NCBI GenBank assembly: GCA_944324175.1
Contig: CALUVH010000008.1
Coordinates: 1 to 64,000, forward strand
Reading direction: 5' to 3'
Length of the DNA stretch: 64,000 nucleotides
Origin: Candidatus Gastranaerophilales bacterium
GTDB lineage: Bacteria > Cyanobacteriota > Vampirovibrionia > Gastranaerophilales > Gastranaerophilaceae
The notes beneath the pieces are model-generated. The model was given only the letters and a program-made list of their open reading frames with translations, was not told the DNA's origin and did not search any database. The translations under genes were made by a program, and so were the position numbers. The number at the start of each line of letters is the position of its first letter. The first letter of the stretch is position 1. Below, piece by piece: positions 35,074 to 43,772 of the stretch.

Positions 35074-36216
35074 TTATTGAGCAATTGATTTTAGCTGAGT
35101 AACAATCATTTCAGCAGCATTATATTTTGCTAAGGATAGTGTATTTTTTTGTATTTGAGAAAGCATTTCCTGATTATTTATTAAAGAAAATAATTTTTCT
35201 GCCAAGGTATTTTCGCTGACTTCTCTATCTTCGATGTAAAGTGCAGCGTTTTGTTCAAGTAAAAATTTAGCATTTTTCCTTTGATGATCTGCTGCAGCAT
35301 GTGGATATGGAATCAAAATGGGGGCAATTCCTGCGGCTTCTATTTCCGAAATACTTAAGGAACCTGAACGAGATATCGCAATGTCACTTGCCTTTAATAC
35401 GGTTACCATATCATCAAAGTATGGTTTTATTATAATATTTTTATCATTTTCATAGTTTGGATATATTTTAATTAGTTGCTCAATCACCCGTTCAAAATTC
35501 TTTTTGCCTGTTTGAAATATTACCTGAATGTCTTGTGATGATAACTTTTTAAGGATAGATACGGTTGCGTTATTTATTGACATCGCTCCTTGAGAGCCTC
35601 CCATAACGCAAACTGTTAATTTATCAGACAGACCAAGTCTTTTTCTTGCATTTTCTTTTGTAAGTGTTTTGAATTCTGTACGTATTGGATTGCCATTAAT
35701 AACACAATTTTTATTATGTATGTGATTTTGCGCGCATTCAAAAGCTAAGGAAATTATTTTAGCATGTTTTGCCAATCCTTTTGTAACCAAGCCAGGTTGA
35801 GCGTCGCAATCGTGCATCATATATGGAGTAAATCGCTTTTTACTCCCTCTGACGAAAGAATTACAAGCGAGTATAATTGGAGCTGAGACGTATCCTCCCG
35901 TTCCAAAAACCACATCAGGCTTATATTTCCAGATATAAAAGCAGCATTTGAGCCAAGCTATCCATAGTTGAATCGCCCATTTTACAAAAGTGAAACCAAA
36001 TCTTCTTGGCATTCCATGTACATTTACACCAAGAAATTTGATATTTTTTTTCATAATGATATCATATTCTAAATTATTGGGATTACCGATGTAGTATAAA
36101 TCTTTTGTATCCTCATCATGTAAAAGCAATTCCGCTACTGCAACCGCAGGGTAAATATGTCCTCCGGTTCCTCCGCCTGTTATAAAATAAGTTAGTTTTT
36201 TATTATTATCAGACAC
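35074..36216 (-). CDS. murG: Undecaprenyl-PP-MurNAc-pentapeptide GlcNAc transferase
   Basis: It makes lipid II at the inner face of the membrane. A GT-B fold is shown by the N-terminal TYFITGGGTGGHIYPAVAVAE, GTGGYVSAPIILAC near residue 108, CVMGGSQGAMSIN near residue 206 and IAISRSGSLSISEIEAAGIAPILIPYP near residue 285. The start is a GTG at 36216 inside the end of ftsW. Length 380 includes a small insertion around residue 70. Confidence 0.94.
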   Translation of the reverse strand: MSDNNKKLTYFITGGGTGGHIYPAVAVAELLLHDEDTKDLYYIGNPNNLEYDIIMKKNIKFLGVNVHGMPRRFGFTFVKWAIQLWIAWLKCCFYIWKYKPDVVFGTGGYVSAPIILACNSFVRGSKKRFTPYMMHDCDAQPGLVTKGLAKHAKIISLAFECAQNHIHNKNCVINGNPIRTEFKTLTKENARKRLGLSDKLTVCVMGGSQGAMSINNATVSILKKLSSQDIQVIFQTGKKNFERVIEQLIKIYPNYENDKNIIIKPYFDDMVTVLKASDIAISRSGSLSISEIEAAGIAPILIPYPHAAADHQRKNAKFLLEQNAALYIEDREVSENTLAEKLFSLINNQEMLSQIQKNTLSLAKYNAAEMIVTQLKSIAQ

Positions 36217-37396
36217 CTCTACCGTCCCTTATTTTCATAATACGTTTTTTAGATATGTTAAGTAGAATTCCTACCATTATCATAGAAACAATCAAAGACG
36301 AACCACCGTAGCTTATGAAAGGCAGTGGAACCCCTGTTGTTGGTAGAAATGAACTTGCAACGCTCATATTCATAAAAGCTTGGAAACCTATTGAAAAAGT
36401 TAGTCCGACCGCTAAAATTTTACCATACATATCAGGACATCTTGCAGCTATTAGAAAACCGCGGTGTAGGAATGTGAAAAATAATCCTATCACAAGTAAG
36501 CAACCTAAAAATCCCAGTTCTTCGGCTATAACCGCGAATATAAAGTCTGTATGACATTCAGGCAGATAAGACAGTTTTTGGACTGAACCGCCGTATCCGA
36601 CTCCGCTAAAACCACCTGATGCGAATGCTATTAGTGATTGTATGATGTTGTAACCTGCCCCCAAAGGGTCAAGTTCTGGGTTTGTCCAAGTCTTTAGCCT
36701 TTGCAATTGGTAAGGCTTTATTATTGTTGTTGCTGCAATTATTATCGAAACGAAACCTGCACCTACACAGCTTAAAAATAGCTTCATAGAACCGCCTGAA
36801 CATAAAAACATCACAACTGATGTTGCAAGTAGTAAAATTACCATACTTAGGTTAGGTTGGATGAATATCAGACCTAACATGATTATAATTGGTATAAAAG
36901 CCCATACCCATTTTTCTTGATCAAATAAATTGGCATCTTTCCTAAAAGCGTGAGCTAGTAGTAATACAACTGCCGGTTTAGCAAATTCAGAAGGTTGCAG
37001 TTGGAATCCTGCTATATTTATCCACCTTTTAGCTCCGTTAACTACCACTCCCAAAGGTGTAAAATCAACAAGTACAAGTGAAAGTATTATCCCCACCATA
37101 ATAACGACATTCCAATCTGCTAGTTTTTTATAGTCATAATTGGAAAAAAACTTTAGTCCGAAAAAACCAACAACAAAACATATTATTTGCTTGATTAGGA
37201 ATTGAGCAGGATTACCGCCTTCATCAAGGCATTTTGGTGCGGTGGCTGAAAAAATTGCCATAAAACCAAGTACAATCAAAAAGGCCACTACAATTAGTAA
37301 AGTTTGATCCGGAGATGATACGATAACGCTTTGAATTGGACGCTCATCATACTTAGAAATTCTTTCTCTGTTAGTTATTGATCTTTGATAGTACAT
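36209..37396 (-). CDS. ftsW: Peptidoglycan polymerase FtsW/RodA family
   Basis: The start at 37396 (MYYQRSITNRE) has AGAGGAGAGG upstream; the longer frame to 37477 lies inside murD. The 395-residue SEDS glycosyltransferase has about ten helices, with GVVVNGAKRWINIAGFQLQPSEFAKPA near residue 120, IAEELGFLGC and PTTGVPLPFISYGGSSL near residue 350. It acts with a class B penicillin-binding protein in septum synthesis. The gene order next to murD and murG favours FtsW over RodA. Confidence 0.93.
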   Translation of the reverse strand: MYYQRSITNRERISKYDERPIQSVIVSSPDQTLLIVVAFLIVLGFMAIFSATAPKCLDEGGNPAQFLIKQIICFVVGFFGLKFFSNYDYKKLADWNVVIMVGIILSLVLVDFTPLGVVVNGAKRWINIAGFQLQPSEFAKPAVVLLLAHAFRKDANLFDQEKWVWAFIPIIIMLGLIFIQPNLSMVILLLATSVVMFLCSGGSMKLFLSCVGAGFVSIIIAATTIIKPYQLQRLKTWTNPELDPLGAGYNIIQSLIAFASGGFSGVGYGGSVQKLSYLPECHTDFIFAVIAEELGFLGCLLVIGLFFTFLHRGFLIAARCPDMYGKILAVGLTFSIGFQAFMNMSVASSFLPTTGVPLPFISYGGSSLIVSMIMVGILLNISKKRIMKIRDGRGV

Positions 37397-38720
37397 TGCG
37401 TTTGAATACCTCTCCTCTTTCTTCGTAACCCGAAAACATGTCAAAACTTGCACAAGCAGGTGAAAGTAGCACGACATCAGGGGTTAGTTTAATAGATGTA
37501 GTGACAGCATCGTCAAAGGTCTTTTCTTTAATTATGTTATCAAAACCATTATTTTTCAAATTTTTCTCAAAGCGTTCTGTAGCTTCACCAATAAGAATTA
37601 CAGTTTTAATGTGTTTCTTTACAGCTTCGCAAAATTCTTTCAGATCAGTATTTTTATCTCTCCCGCCTGCTATAAGAGTAACGTCACAATTGTTAAAGGA
37701 TCTTATTGCAACAAGTGAGGCTTCAGGGTTGGTCGCCTTTGAATCGTTATAAAAAACTGTCTTGCCTGATTGGGCAAACTTCTCAAGTCTATGTGCTGGA
37801 ACTTTAAATGTCATAATTGCATGTTTTATTTTATCGTTTTCAACTCCTGTAAGTTTTGCGCAAATCACAGCGCACATGATGTTTTGATAGTTATGTTCGC
37901 CGATAAGTGGGCAGTCTTTTAAGTCTATTATTTTCTCTTCTTTGCCATCTTTTTTATAAAAAATCATATCGTTCCTTACAAACGAACAATTATTGCCTAT
38001 TTCAGCGCCAAACAAAAAAACTTTTCCATCGCAGTCTTTTGAAAAATCCAATAATCTCTCATCTTTCGCATTTAACACTGAATAGACAGGTGCTTGAGGT
38101 GACTTGAAAATTTTAGCTTTAGCGTTAAAGTAATTTTCTAATCCGTTATGCCAGTCGATGTGATCAGGGGTGAAGTTTGTAAAAACCGAGATTTTGGGGG
38201 TGAATTTTCGAGTGTATTCCAGCTGAAAAGAGCTGCATTCACACACAAAATAGTCTAAGTCTTCATCCAGCATATCACAAGGTGGTAAACCATAGTTGCC
38301 ACAAGGTACTGCGTTATAGGCCGTATTAAGTATATGTGCCGCAAGGGCTGTGGTTGTTGTTTTACCATTTGTTCCAGTGATTGCTATAAACGGTGTCTGA
38401 GTCAATTCATAAGCAAGTTCAATTTCTGAAATTACAGGTATGTTTAATTTACGCAACTTTTGCATAATTTCACTGTGAGGCGGAATCCCAGGACTTGTCA
38501 CTGCGAGCATTGCACCTGATATAAAATCTTCACTATGCCCACCTGTCTCGACTTGAATATTTGTCTTGTTTAATTCAGAAATTTGTGCTTCATATTCTGC
38601 CTTTGGCTCTTTCCCCTCGGTGATAAAAACTAACGCACCACGTTTAGCCAGACATTTTGCTGCTGCTATTCCACTTTTTGATAATCCCAATACAAGTATC
38701 TTTTTATCTTTTATATCCAT
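37371..38720 (-). CDS. murD: UDP-MurNAc-L-alanine:D-glutamate ligase
   Basis: It adds D-Glu to the peptidoglycan precursor. Signatures: KKILVLGLSKSGIAAAKCLAK near residue 4, ATP loop FIAITGTNGKTTTTALAAHIL near residue 111, SSFQLEYTRKFTPKISVFTNFTPDH near residue 163 and HRLEKFAQSGKTVFYNDSKATNPEAS near residue 308. The C-terminal DVVLLSPACASFDMFSGYEERGEVF is diagnostic for MurD. Length 449 is normal. Confidence 0.96.
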   Translation of the reverse strand: MDIKDKKILVLGLSKSGIAAAKCLAKRGALVFITEGKEPKAEYEAQISELNKTNIQVETGGHSEDFISGAMLAVTSPGIPPHSEIMQKLRKLNIPVISEIELAYELTQTPFIAITGTNGKTTTTALAAHILNTAYNAVPCGNYGLPPCDMLDEDLDYFVCECSSFQLEYTRKFTPKISVFTNFTPDHIDWHNGLENYFNAKAKIFKSPQAPVYSVLNAKDERLLDFSKDCDGKVFLFGAEIGNNCSFVRNDMIFYKKDGKEEKIIDLKDCPLIGEHNYQNIMCAVICAKLTGVENDKIKHAIMTFKVPAHRLEKFAQSGKTVFYNDSKATNPEASLVAIRSFNNCDVTLIAGGRDKNTDLKEFCEAVKKHIKTVILIGEATERFEKNLKNNGFDNIIKEKTFDDAVTTSIKLTPDVVLLSPACASFDMFSGYEERGEVFKRNVLSKINN

Positions 38721-38721
38721 T

Positions 38722-39702
38722 TTACTTTACTCCGGCGTATGCTACACAATAGCAAAATATTGCTAATACGGACATTATTGCCGTAAATAGACCAAATACC
38801 AATACTATTTTTTTCTCGCTCCAACCATTTAATTCAAAATGGTGATGAATTGGAGACATTTTAAAAATCCTTTGTCCTGTTAACTTAAAACTGGTTACTT
38901 GTAAAATCACAGAAAGTGTTTCCATTACGAAAACAAAACCGATTGCGATGAGGAAAAACTCAAACTTCCCTAAAACTGCAATAGTCCCAAGCAGTCCTCC
39001 AATAGCCAGTGAACCTGTATCGCCCATAAAAACTTGTGCTTTGGGCTTGTTGTATCTCAAAAATCCGAGTAGAGAACCTGCAACTGTTGCGGATATAATA
39101 GCTTCTTCCACCGAACCGTTAACTAAAGAAATAATAGCACAAGCTATGAACGCAAATAGTCCGGTAAATGCCGCCAGTCCATCTAGTCCGTCAGTAAGAT
39201 TGTACGCGTTAGAAGATCCTGTTATTACAAAAACTGCAAAAATCGGATAAATCCACTTGAAATTAACTGCATAGCTTCCTATATTTACGATTGTCGCCGT
39301 ATCTGATGTCATCATTAGATAAAGTGTCGGTAGTAGTGCTATCGCAATTTGTCTGAATAACTTGCCGCGAGGAGTCAAACCGTCGTTACCTTTATCTTTG
39401 ATTTTGATGTAGTCATCTTGAAATCCTGCAAAAGCATAAAACAGCAAGGTTATTAGCACGATAAACGCTTCAGTTGTAAGATGTTCAGCAAGCATTAGGG
39501 TGACAATTGATGCCAGTATTATTGCTATAACAATAAAAACTCCACCTGTAGTGGGGGTCCCTTGCTTTTTTGCATGAGCTTCAGGCGCACAGTCTTTTAT
39601 GTACTGCCCTATCATCTTCTTTTTTAAAAAATCTATATATGGCACTCCAAACAGCAAGCATAGTATCAATCCCAGTAAAAATGCCACCGTAATCATTATC
39701 AT
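38722..39702 (-). CDS. mraY: Phospho-MurNAc-pentapeptide transferase
   Basis: It links the precursor to undecaprenyl phosphate, giving lipid I. The 326-residue protein has ten helices with GTPTTGGVFIV near residue 48, the catalytic Asp pair in YAFAGFQDDYIKI near residue 88, NAYNLTDGLDGLA near residue 166, FMGDTGSLAIGG near residue 226 and MSPIHHHFELNGW near residue 286. The start overlaps the murF stop. Confidence 0.96.
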   Translation of the reverse strand: MIMITVAFLLGLILCLLFGVPYIDFLKKKMIGQYIKDCAPEAHAKKQGTPTTGGVFIVIAIILASIVTLMLAEHLTTEAFIVLITLLFYAFAGFQDDYIKIKDKGNDGLTPRGKLFRQIAIALLPTLYLMMTSDTATIVNIGSYAVNFKWIYPIFAVFVITGSSNAYNLTDGLDGLAAFTGLFAFIACAIISLVNGSVEEAIISATVAGSLLGFLRYNKPKAQVFMGDTGSLAIGGLLGTIAVLGKFEFFLIAIGFVFVMETLSVILQVTSFKLTGQRIFKMSPIHHHFELNGWSEKKIVLVFGLFTAIMSVLAIFCYCVAYAGVK

Positions 39703-41042
39703 AATCTTTTATCTCCCTCTTTTACCGTTTTAATGATTTCTTCAAACTTCATCGTTCTGGAAGCTTTCAAAAATATTGTAGTACCGATATCAAGATTATC
39801 AAGAATGTAACGAGATGTTTCAATATTATCGTCAAAACTTTTTACGTCAAATCCAAATTTTAGTAACTCTTCTCCTGTGTATTTTGCGAGATTTCCGACA
39901 GTAATAAATTTAATATCTTTATTAAATTTTTTATTAGCTAAATAATCTCCGACTTCCTTGTGCAATTCAATTTCTTTATCTCCTAACTCGCCCATGTTGC
40001 CTAGTACAACAACTGGTTTTTGATACAATTCAAGAAAAGCTGAAACAGATGCTTTCATTGATTCAGGATTGGCATTGTAGCTGTCGTTTATAAATTTCAG
40101 TCCCTTTATTTCTTCGACTTCCCAGCGCTTTTCGATTGGATGGTATTTGAGCAATTCATCTTTTATTGTGTTGTAATCGAGCCCGAGCTTTTTGGCAAGT
40201 TCTATTACAGCGAGAGAATTCTCAACATTGTAATCCCCTTCTACTTGTAGTTCGTATTCCTCACCTTTGTAGATAAATTTAGTGTAGGAAGGTTTTCTTA
40301 TTGATATTTTGGCATCATTAATCGTGTAAAATACTTTTTCTCCTGCGAAATTTACAAACTTTTTTATTCTTTCAGAATCGTTAGCAAAAAGAGCGCCATT
40401 ACTTTTTTGATATTTTGTAATTTCGCATTTTGCTTTAGCTATGTTATCTAAAGAACCGAGTCTGCCAAGGTGAGCTGAGCCAACATTGACGATTATGGAA
40501 TAGTCAGGTTGAGCGTACTTGGATAAAAGCTCAATTTCACCAAATCCACGCATTCCCATTTCAATGATTAAAATTTCAGTATCAACAGGCATAGATAAGA
40601 CAGTTTGGCAAAAACCTATTTCGTTGTTGTGGTTAGAAAAAGTTTTGTGCGTTTTGAAATTGTGAGATAAAACTGAATACAACATTTCTTTAGTTGTTGT
40701 TTTACCTGAGCTGCCTGTGATAGCTACTGTTATTGGATGATACTTTTCCCTTACGTAGCCTGCTATATCCAAGTATGCTTTTCGCGTATCTTCAACCTTA
40801 AGAATTAATTTTGCATTGTTGCAAGAATTATCTTGCGTTACGAAACACCCGACCGCACCCTTTTGAATAGCGTCTGTACAAAATTTTTCTCCGTCGAATT
40901 GTGCACCTTTCAATGGTAAATAAATATCTGAATTCGTGATGGTTCGCGTGTCAGTTGAAATGCTAAATTTTCCATCTGTTAGTTCGTTTTTTAAAACATT
41001 GGCACCAGTTGCCTTAATTATCTCATCTAATCTTATTTTCAT
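39699..41042 (-). CDS. murF: UDP-MurNAc-tripeptide:D-Ala-D-Ala ligase
   Basis: It adds D-Ala-D-Ala to the precursor. The start at 41042 (MKIRLDEIIKATG) is the natural MurF N-terminus; a longer frame begins at 41078. Motifs: TDTRTI, ATP loop VAITGSSGKTTTKEMLYSVL near residue 97, GMRGFGEI near residue 161 and FINDSYNANPESMKASV near residue 316. It leads the minus-strand cluster murF-mraY-murD-ftsW-murG-folC. murE, murC and murB are not in the window. Confidence 0.95.
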   Translation of the reverse strand: MKIRLDEIIKATGANVLKNELTDGKFSISTDTRTITNSDIYLPLKGAQFDGEKFCTDAIQKGAVGCFVTQDNSCNNAKLILKVEDTRKAYLDIAGYVREKYHPITVAITGSSGKTTTKEMLYSVLSHNFKTHKTFSNHNNEIGFCQTVLSMPVDTEILIIEMGMRGFGEIELLSKYAQPDYSIIVNVGSAHLGRLGSLDNIAKAKCEITKYQKSNGALFANDSERIKKFVNFAGEKVFYTINDAKISIRKPSYTKFIYKGEEYELQVEGDYNVENSLAVIELAKKLGLDYNTIKDELLKYHPIEKRWEVEEIKGLKFINDSYNANPESMKASVSAFLELYQKPVVVLGNMGELGDKEIELHKEVGDYLANKKFNKDIKFITVGNLAKYTGEELLKFGFDVKSFDDNIETSRYILDNLDIGTTIFLKASRTMKFEEIIKTVKEGDKRL

Positions 41043-41106
41043 AGTACATTCATGATACTGCAAAAAATTTTTCCACAAGCATAAAGTTAATAAATATTAA
41101 TACTAC

Positions 41107-41135
41107 TTGACATGTAAGCTTTTGTAGTGGATAAT
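41107..41135 (+). promoter_or_regulatory. Strong sigma-70 promoter for rplU-rpmA
   Basis: A perfect TTGACA at 41107-41112 and GATAAT at 41130-41135 are separated by 17 bases. The predicted transcript has a leader of about 185 bases before rplU, long enough to carry a ribosomal-protein leader structure, although I cannot assign one. Confidence 0.75.
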
Positions 41136-41327
41136 GACAATTGTATTAGTAGTGGTAAATCGTTTTATAAATCCCTCAATACACTTTGCCGAAGTCATAG
41201 AACCTAGTTCGAAGCAGCCTTTTGAAGGCTCATCAGACGGTTTTCGATGTCGGAAGAATTCAGCAGAATACTTATCAAAGCGATGTGTTGTTGGGATACG
41301 AAACCAAAAATTGAAAGGACAAGTAAA

Positions 41328-41684
41328 ATGTACGCAATTGTAGAAACAGGCGGAAAGCAGTATCAAGTAGAAGAAGGACGTTACGTTGATATTGAATTGC
41401 TGGATGCAGAACAAGACAGTAAAGTAGTTTTTGATAAAATCGTTATGATTGTTAACGGTAAAAAATCAAAGGTAGGTCAACCTTATGTTTCTGGTGCTTC
41501 TGCTGAAGGTACTGTAGTAAAACATGATAAAGCTAAAAAAATCATCGTGTTCAAACAAAGACCTAAAAAAGGTTATAGAAAAAAACAAGGACACAGACAA
41601 GGCTTTACAAGAGTTATGATTTCCAAAATCAGAACATCTGCTCAAAAAAAAGCTGCTGAAGTAGCTGAAGACGCTGAAGCATAA
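41328..41684 (+). CDS. rplU: 50S ribosomal protein L21
   Basis: The start at 41328 ([17 protein letters not shown]) has AAAGGAC upstream; the longer frame from 41247 is leader. The 118-residue protein has the family's [28 protein letters not shown] block and an acidic/Ala-rich tail. L21 binds 23S rRNA domain VI near L20. rpmA follows 48 bases later, the usual pair. Confidence 0.97.
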   Translation: MYAIVETGGKQYQVEEGRYVDIELLDAEQDSKVVFDKIVMIVNGKKSKVGQPYVSGASAEGTVVKHDKAKKIIVFKQRPKKGYRKKQGHRQGFTRVMISKIRTSAQKKAAEVAEDAEA

Positions 41685-41732
41685 TGAAGCGCATTTGCAA
41701 GGTAGTAATTAATAAAAAAAGGAGATAAAAAA

Positions 41733-41987
41733 ATGGCACATAAGAAAGGTATGGGATCAACCCGTAACGGTCGTGACTCCGAAGCGAAGCGTTTAGGCGT
41801 AAAAAAATTCGGCGGAGAAACAGTAAAAGCAGGTAATATTTTGGTACGTCAAAGAGGTACTAAAATTCATCCTGGAAATAATGTAGGTATCGGTTCAGAT
41901 GATACTTTGTTCGCATTGATTGACGGACAGGTTAAGTTTGAATCGCACAGACGTGACAGAAAACAGGTTAGCGTGTACGCTGTGTAG
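41733..41987 (+). CDS. rpmA: 50S ribosomal protein L27
   Basis: Only 84 residues, starting [20 protein letters not shown], whose N-terminus reaches the peptidyl-transferase centre, then [21 protein letters not shown]. The start has no Firmicutes-type cleaved leader. AAAAGGAGA precedes the ATG. It is followed by a clear terminator. Confidence 0.97.
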   Translation: MAHKKGMGSTRNGRDSEAKRLGVKKFGGETVKAGNILVRQRGTKIHPGNNVGIGSDDTLFALIDGQVKFESHRRDRKQVSVYAV

Positions 41988-42008
41988 CTTTGTAGTATAG
42001 CGATTTTA

Positions 42009-42040
42009 TAAGTGGCACTTTGGTTACAAAGTGCCACTTA
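42009..42040. terminator. Terminator between rpmA and converging prepilin gene
   Basis: A perfect 14-bp stem TAAGTGGCACTTTG / CAAAGTGCCACTTA with a 4-base loop lies 22 bases after rpmA and 15 bases from the end of the prepilin gene. It probably serves both. Confidence 0.8.
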
Positions 42041-42054
42041 TATGTTGTTGATAG

Positions 42055-43092
42055 TTAAAATCTGCACAGTCCATACCAGTATGAAATACCTCGTGAACCT
42101 TGATAAAAACTTGTGTAGTGAGTTTGATAGAATTCTGTACCTCCTGCTGCGAGATGGATACTGTCGCCAGAATAGTCGTCGCCAGCCCATATAGTGAAAG
42201 GCGAATCGTCACCTTCATGAATTTTAAACCCCCATTCAGAGGCAAGGTTTTTGTTTAAATCTCCTCCTGCGTACAATGTTTTTGCCATTGCTCTTAATTC
42301 GTCCTGTAGTATTAGGTTTCCTCCTTGTTTTTGGCATTCATTTATTGCGGATGCCCAGTAATCTACATACTGTCCACCTATTTCGCAGGAATAATAGTAA
42401 CAACAGCGTTTTATACCTAATTGTTCCCTTATTTTTTCACATTCATCATAGGTCAATATTTCTGGTATAAATGGTGCACCATAACATTTGTCCTCAAATA
42501 TAAAATTACAAGCTTTACCAAGTCTGTTAATATTGATTTGGCGCACGTCTTTTCCCTTATCGTTAGGATGTTTAAAACCATTGGTATCATAAAGTATGGC
42601 AATGCAATTGATTCCACTTATTTGATTATTATACGGGTCTTGTATGCAACCTTTGTTGTATGCAATGATTCCGTTTATTCCATTTGAAAACTGCAAACCT
42701 ATTGTTTCAGTATTCCATTTTTGACCAAAATTTTCTGATGTTGTGATAAGTTCAATATCAATATTTTCATCGCTTTCGCCTTGCCCACCATATTTTATGG
42801 TTTTAGTAAAACATTTATTTAATTCATCGGATTTGCATATTTTTGTAATTTTGATATATTTTGATAAATTGTTTACAAAATCTTGAGTTGTAGAGTATCC
42901 AGCAAGTATCCCTTCAGCATTCATTTGTTTTGTGGCTTCTGATAATTTTTTTTCAAAAACATTGGCAGAACTATCCCATGCTTTTTGTTTGTAATTAGCT
43001 AACAAGTTAGGAATTACAAGTGTTGCGATAATTCCAATAATACCTAAAGAAATTAATACTTCTACCAGTGAAAAACCATTTGGTCTATTCAT
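42055..43092 (-). CDS. Prepilin-like protein with large C-terminal domain
   Basis: The N-terminus FSLVEVLISLGIIGIIATLVIPNLL is a full class III prepilin signal just after a short leader (MNRPNG). The 345-residue body shares with the other large prepilins the segments KAWDSSANVFEKKLSEATKQMN and NGINGIIAYNKGCIQDPYNNQ. Six or more Cys suggest disulphides outside the cell. The tail (YQGSRGISYWYGLCRF) has the lectin-like ending but not a strong NNC codon bias. AAGGAG precedes the ATG. A small HTH gene is divergent, 147 bases away. Confidence 0.87.
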   Translation of the reverse strand: MNRPNGFSLVEVLISLGIIGIIATLVIPNLLANYKQKAWDSSANVFEKKLSEATKQMNAEGILAGYSTTQDFVNNLSKYIKITKICKSDELNKCFTKTIKYGGQGESDENIDIELITTSENFGQKWNTETIGLQFSNGINGIIAYNKGCIQDPYNNQISGINCIAILYDTNGFKHPNDKGKDVRQININRLGKACNFIFEDKCYGAPFIPEILTYDECEKIREQLGIKRCCYYYSCEIGGQYVDYWASAINECQKQGGNLILQDELRAMAKTLYAGGDLNKNLASEWGFKIHEGDDSPFTIWAGDDYSGDSIHLAAGGTEFYQTHYTSFYQGSRGISYWYGLCRF

Positions 43093-43239
43093 ACCTTCTC
43101 CTTAATACTTCACTATTGTAACATATATTTAAATAAATAAGTTTATTTTTAAATATATATATTGAAATTTATAACAAATATAGGAAAAGATGTCAAGATT
43201 AATCGAAAAATATATAATATCAAATATAGTGAGATTGTT

Positions 43240-43446
43240 ATGACAGCTAGAGAAGATTTAAAAATATTATTGGTTAAAGAGCATTTGACGTTGACAGAAT
43301 TAGCGAGGTTAGCGTCTAATGAGTTAGATAAAAAATATACAGTTCAAAGTCTGTCTCAAAAGCTTGTTCGTGGTACTATTCCTTATGATGAGCTAGAAAA
43401 ATTAGTTGCGATATTGGGTTATAGTATAAGGTTTGAAAAGATATAA
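43240..43446 (+). CDS. Small helix-turn-helix protein, divergent from prepilin gene
   Basis: The likely start is the ATG at 43240 (MTAREDLKILL), giving 68 residues. HLTLTELARLASNEL and QSLSQKLVRGTIPYDELEKLVAILGY form a Cro/XRE-like fold of the kind seen in small phage-type HTH proteins. No Shine-Dalgarno is seen; TATAGT lies 9 bases upstream. It has a relative at 48325 in the same relation to another prepilin gene, so regulation of the neighbour is a reasonable guess. Confidence 0.75.
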   Translation: MTAREDLKILLVKEHLTLTELARLASNELDKKYTVQSLSQKLVRGTIPYDELEKLVAILGYSIRFEKI

Positions 43447-43543
43447 TGTGACGATTTGTAACGAAGGAGAGAGTTTTATTAAAGAATAGCTGAATATTTA
43501 CCGATATAGATTTTGTAATCAGAAATCTAAGGAGTAAATATAT

Positions 43544-43699
43544 ATGTTGAAAAAGTTAGTATCACCTTCGTGTAATGTATGCGACAGTGTGGAATTTATA
43601 TTAAGAGGAGCGAGAAAACGCCGTTCTATGGCGTTGGCAACCGCAAAGATGGTAAATGCGGATGCAGGTATTCAAGCACGGTTACATACCGTAAAGTAG
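43544..43699 (+). CDS. 51-residue protein with CxxC motif
   Basis: AAGGAG lies 9 bases before the ATG, giving good support for translation. The product starts MLKKLVSPSCNVCDSVEF and continues with a basic, Ala-rich helix (RGARKRRSMALATAKMV). The CNVC pair could bind metal or be redox active. It is followed by a strong terminator. No homologue is recognised. It lies downstream of the small HTH gene and may be co-transcribed with it. Confidence 0.6.
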   Translation: MLKKLVSPSCNVCDSVEFILRGARKRRSMALATAKMVNADAGIQARLHTVK

Positions 43700-43740
43700 T
43701 GCTTATTGTTTAAAAATAGGATTAGAGAGTTTATTGTTTA

Positions 43741-43767
43741 AAAGACCGATTGTATTAATCGGTCTTT
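43741..43767. terminator. Terminator between 51-residue ORF and alcohol dehydrogenase
   Basis: A perfect 11-bp stem AAAGACCGATT / AATCGGTCTTT with a 5-base loop is followed by ATTTTTTAT on the plus strand. It can serve both converging genes. Confidence 0.85.
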
Positions 43768-43772
43768 ATTTT

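Noticed and set aside
41107-41327. A known ribosomal-protein L21 leader RNA
   Set aside because: The leader is long enough, but I could not recognise a consensus fold, so only the promoter is listed.
43162-43239. Longer start for the small HTH protein
   Set aside because: The TTG at 43162 has no ribosome site and the extra residues are AT-rich and unlike the related protein at 48325.
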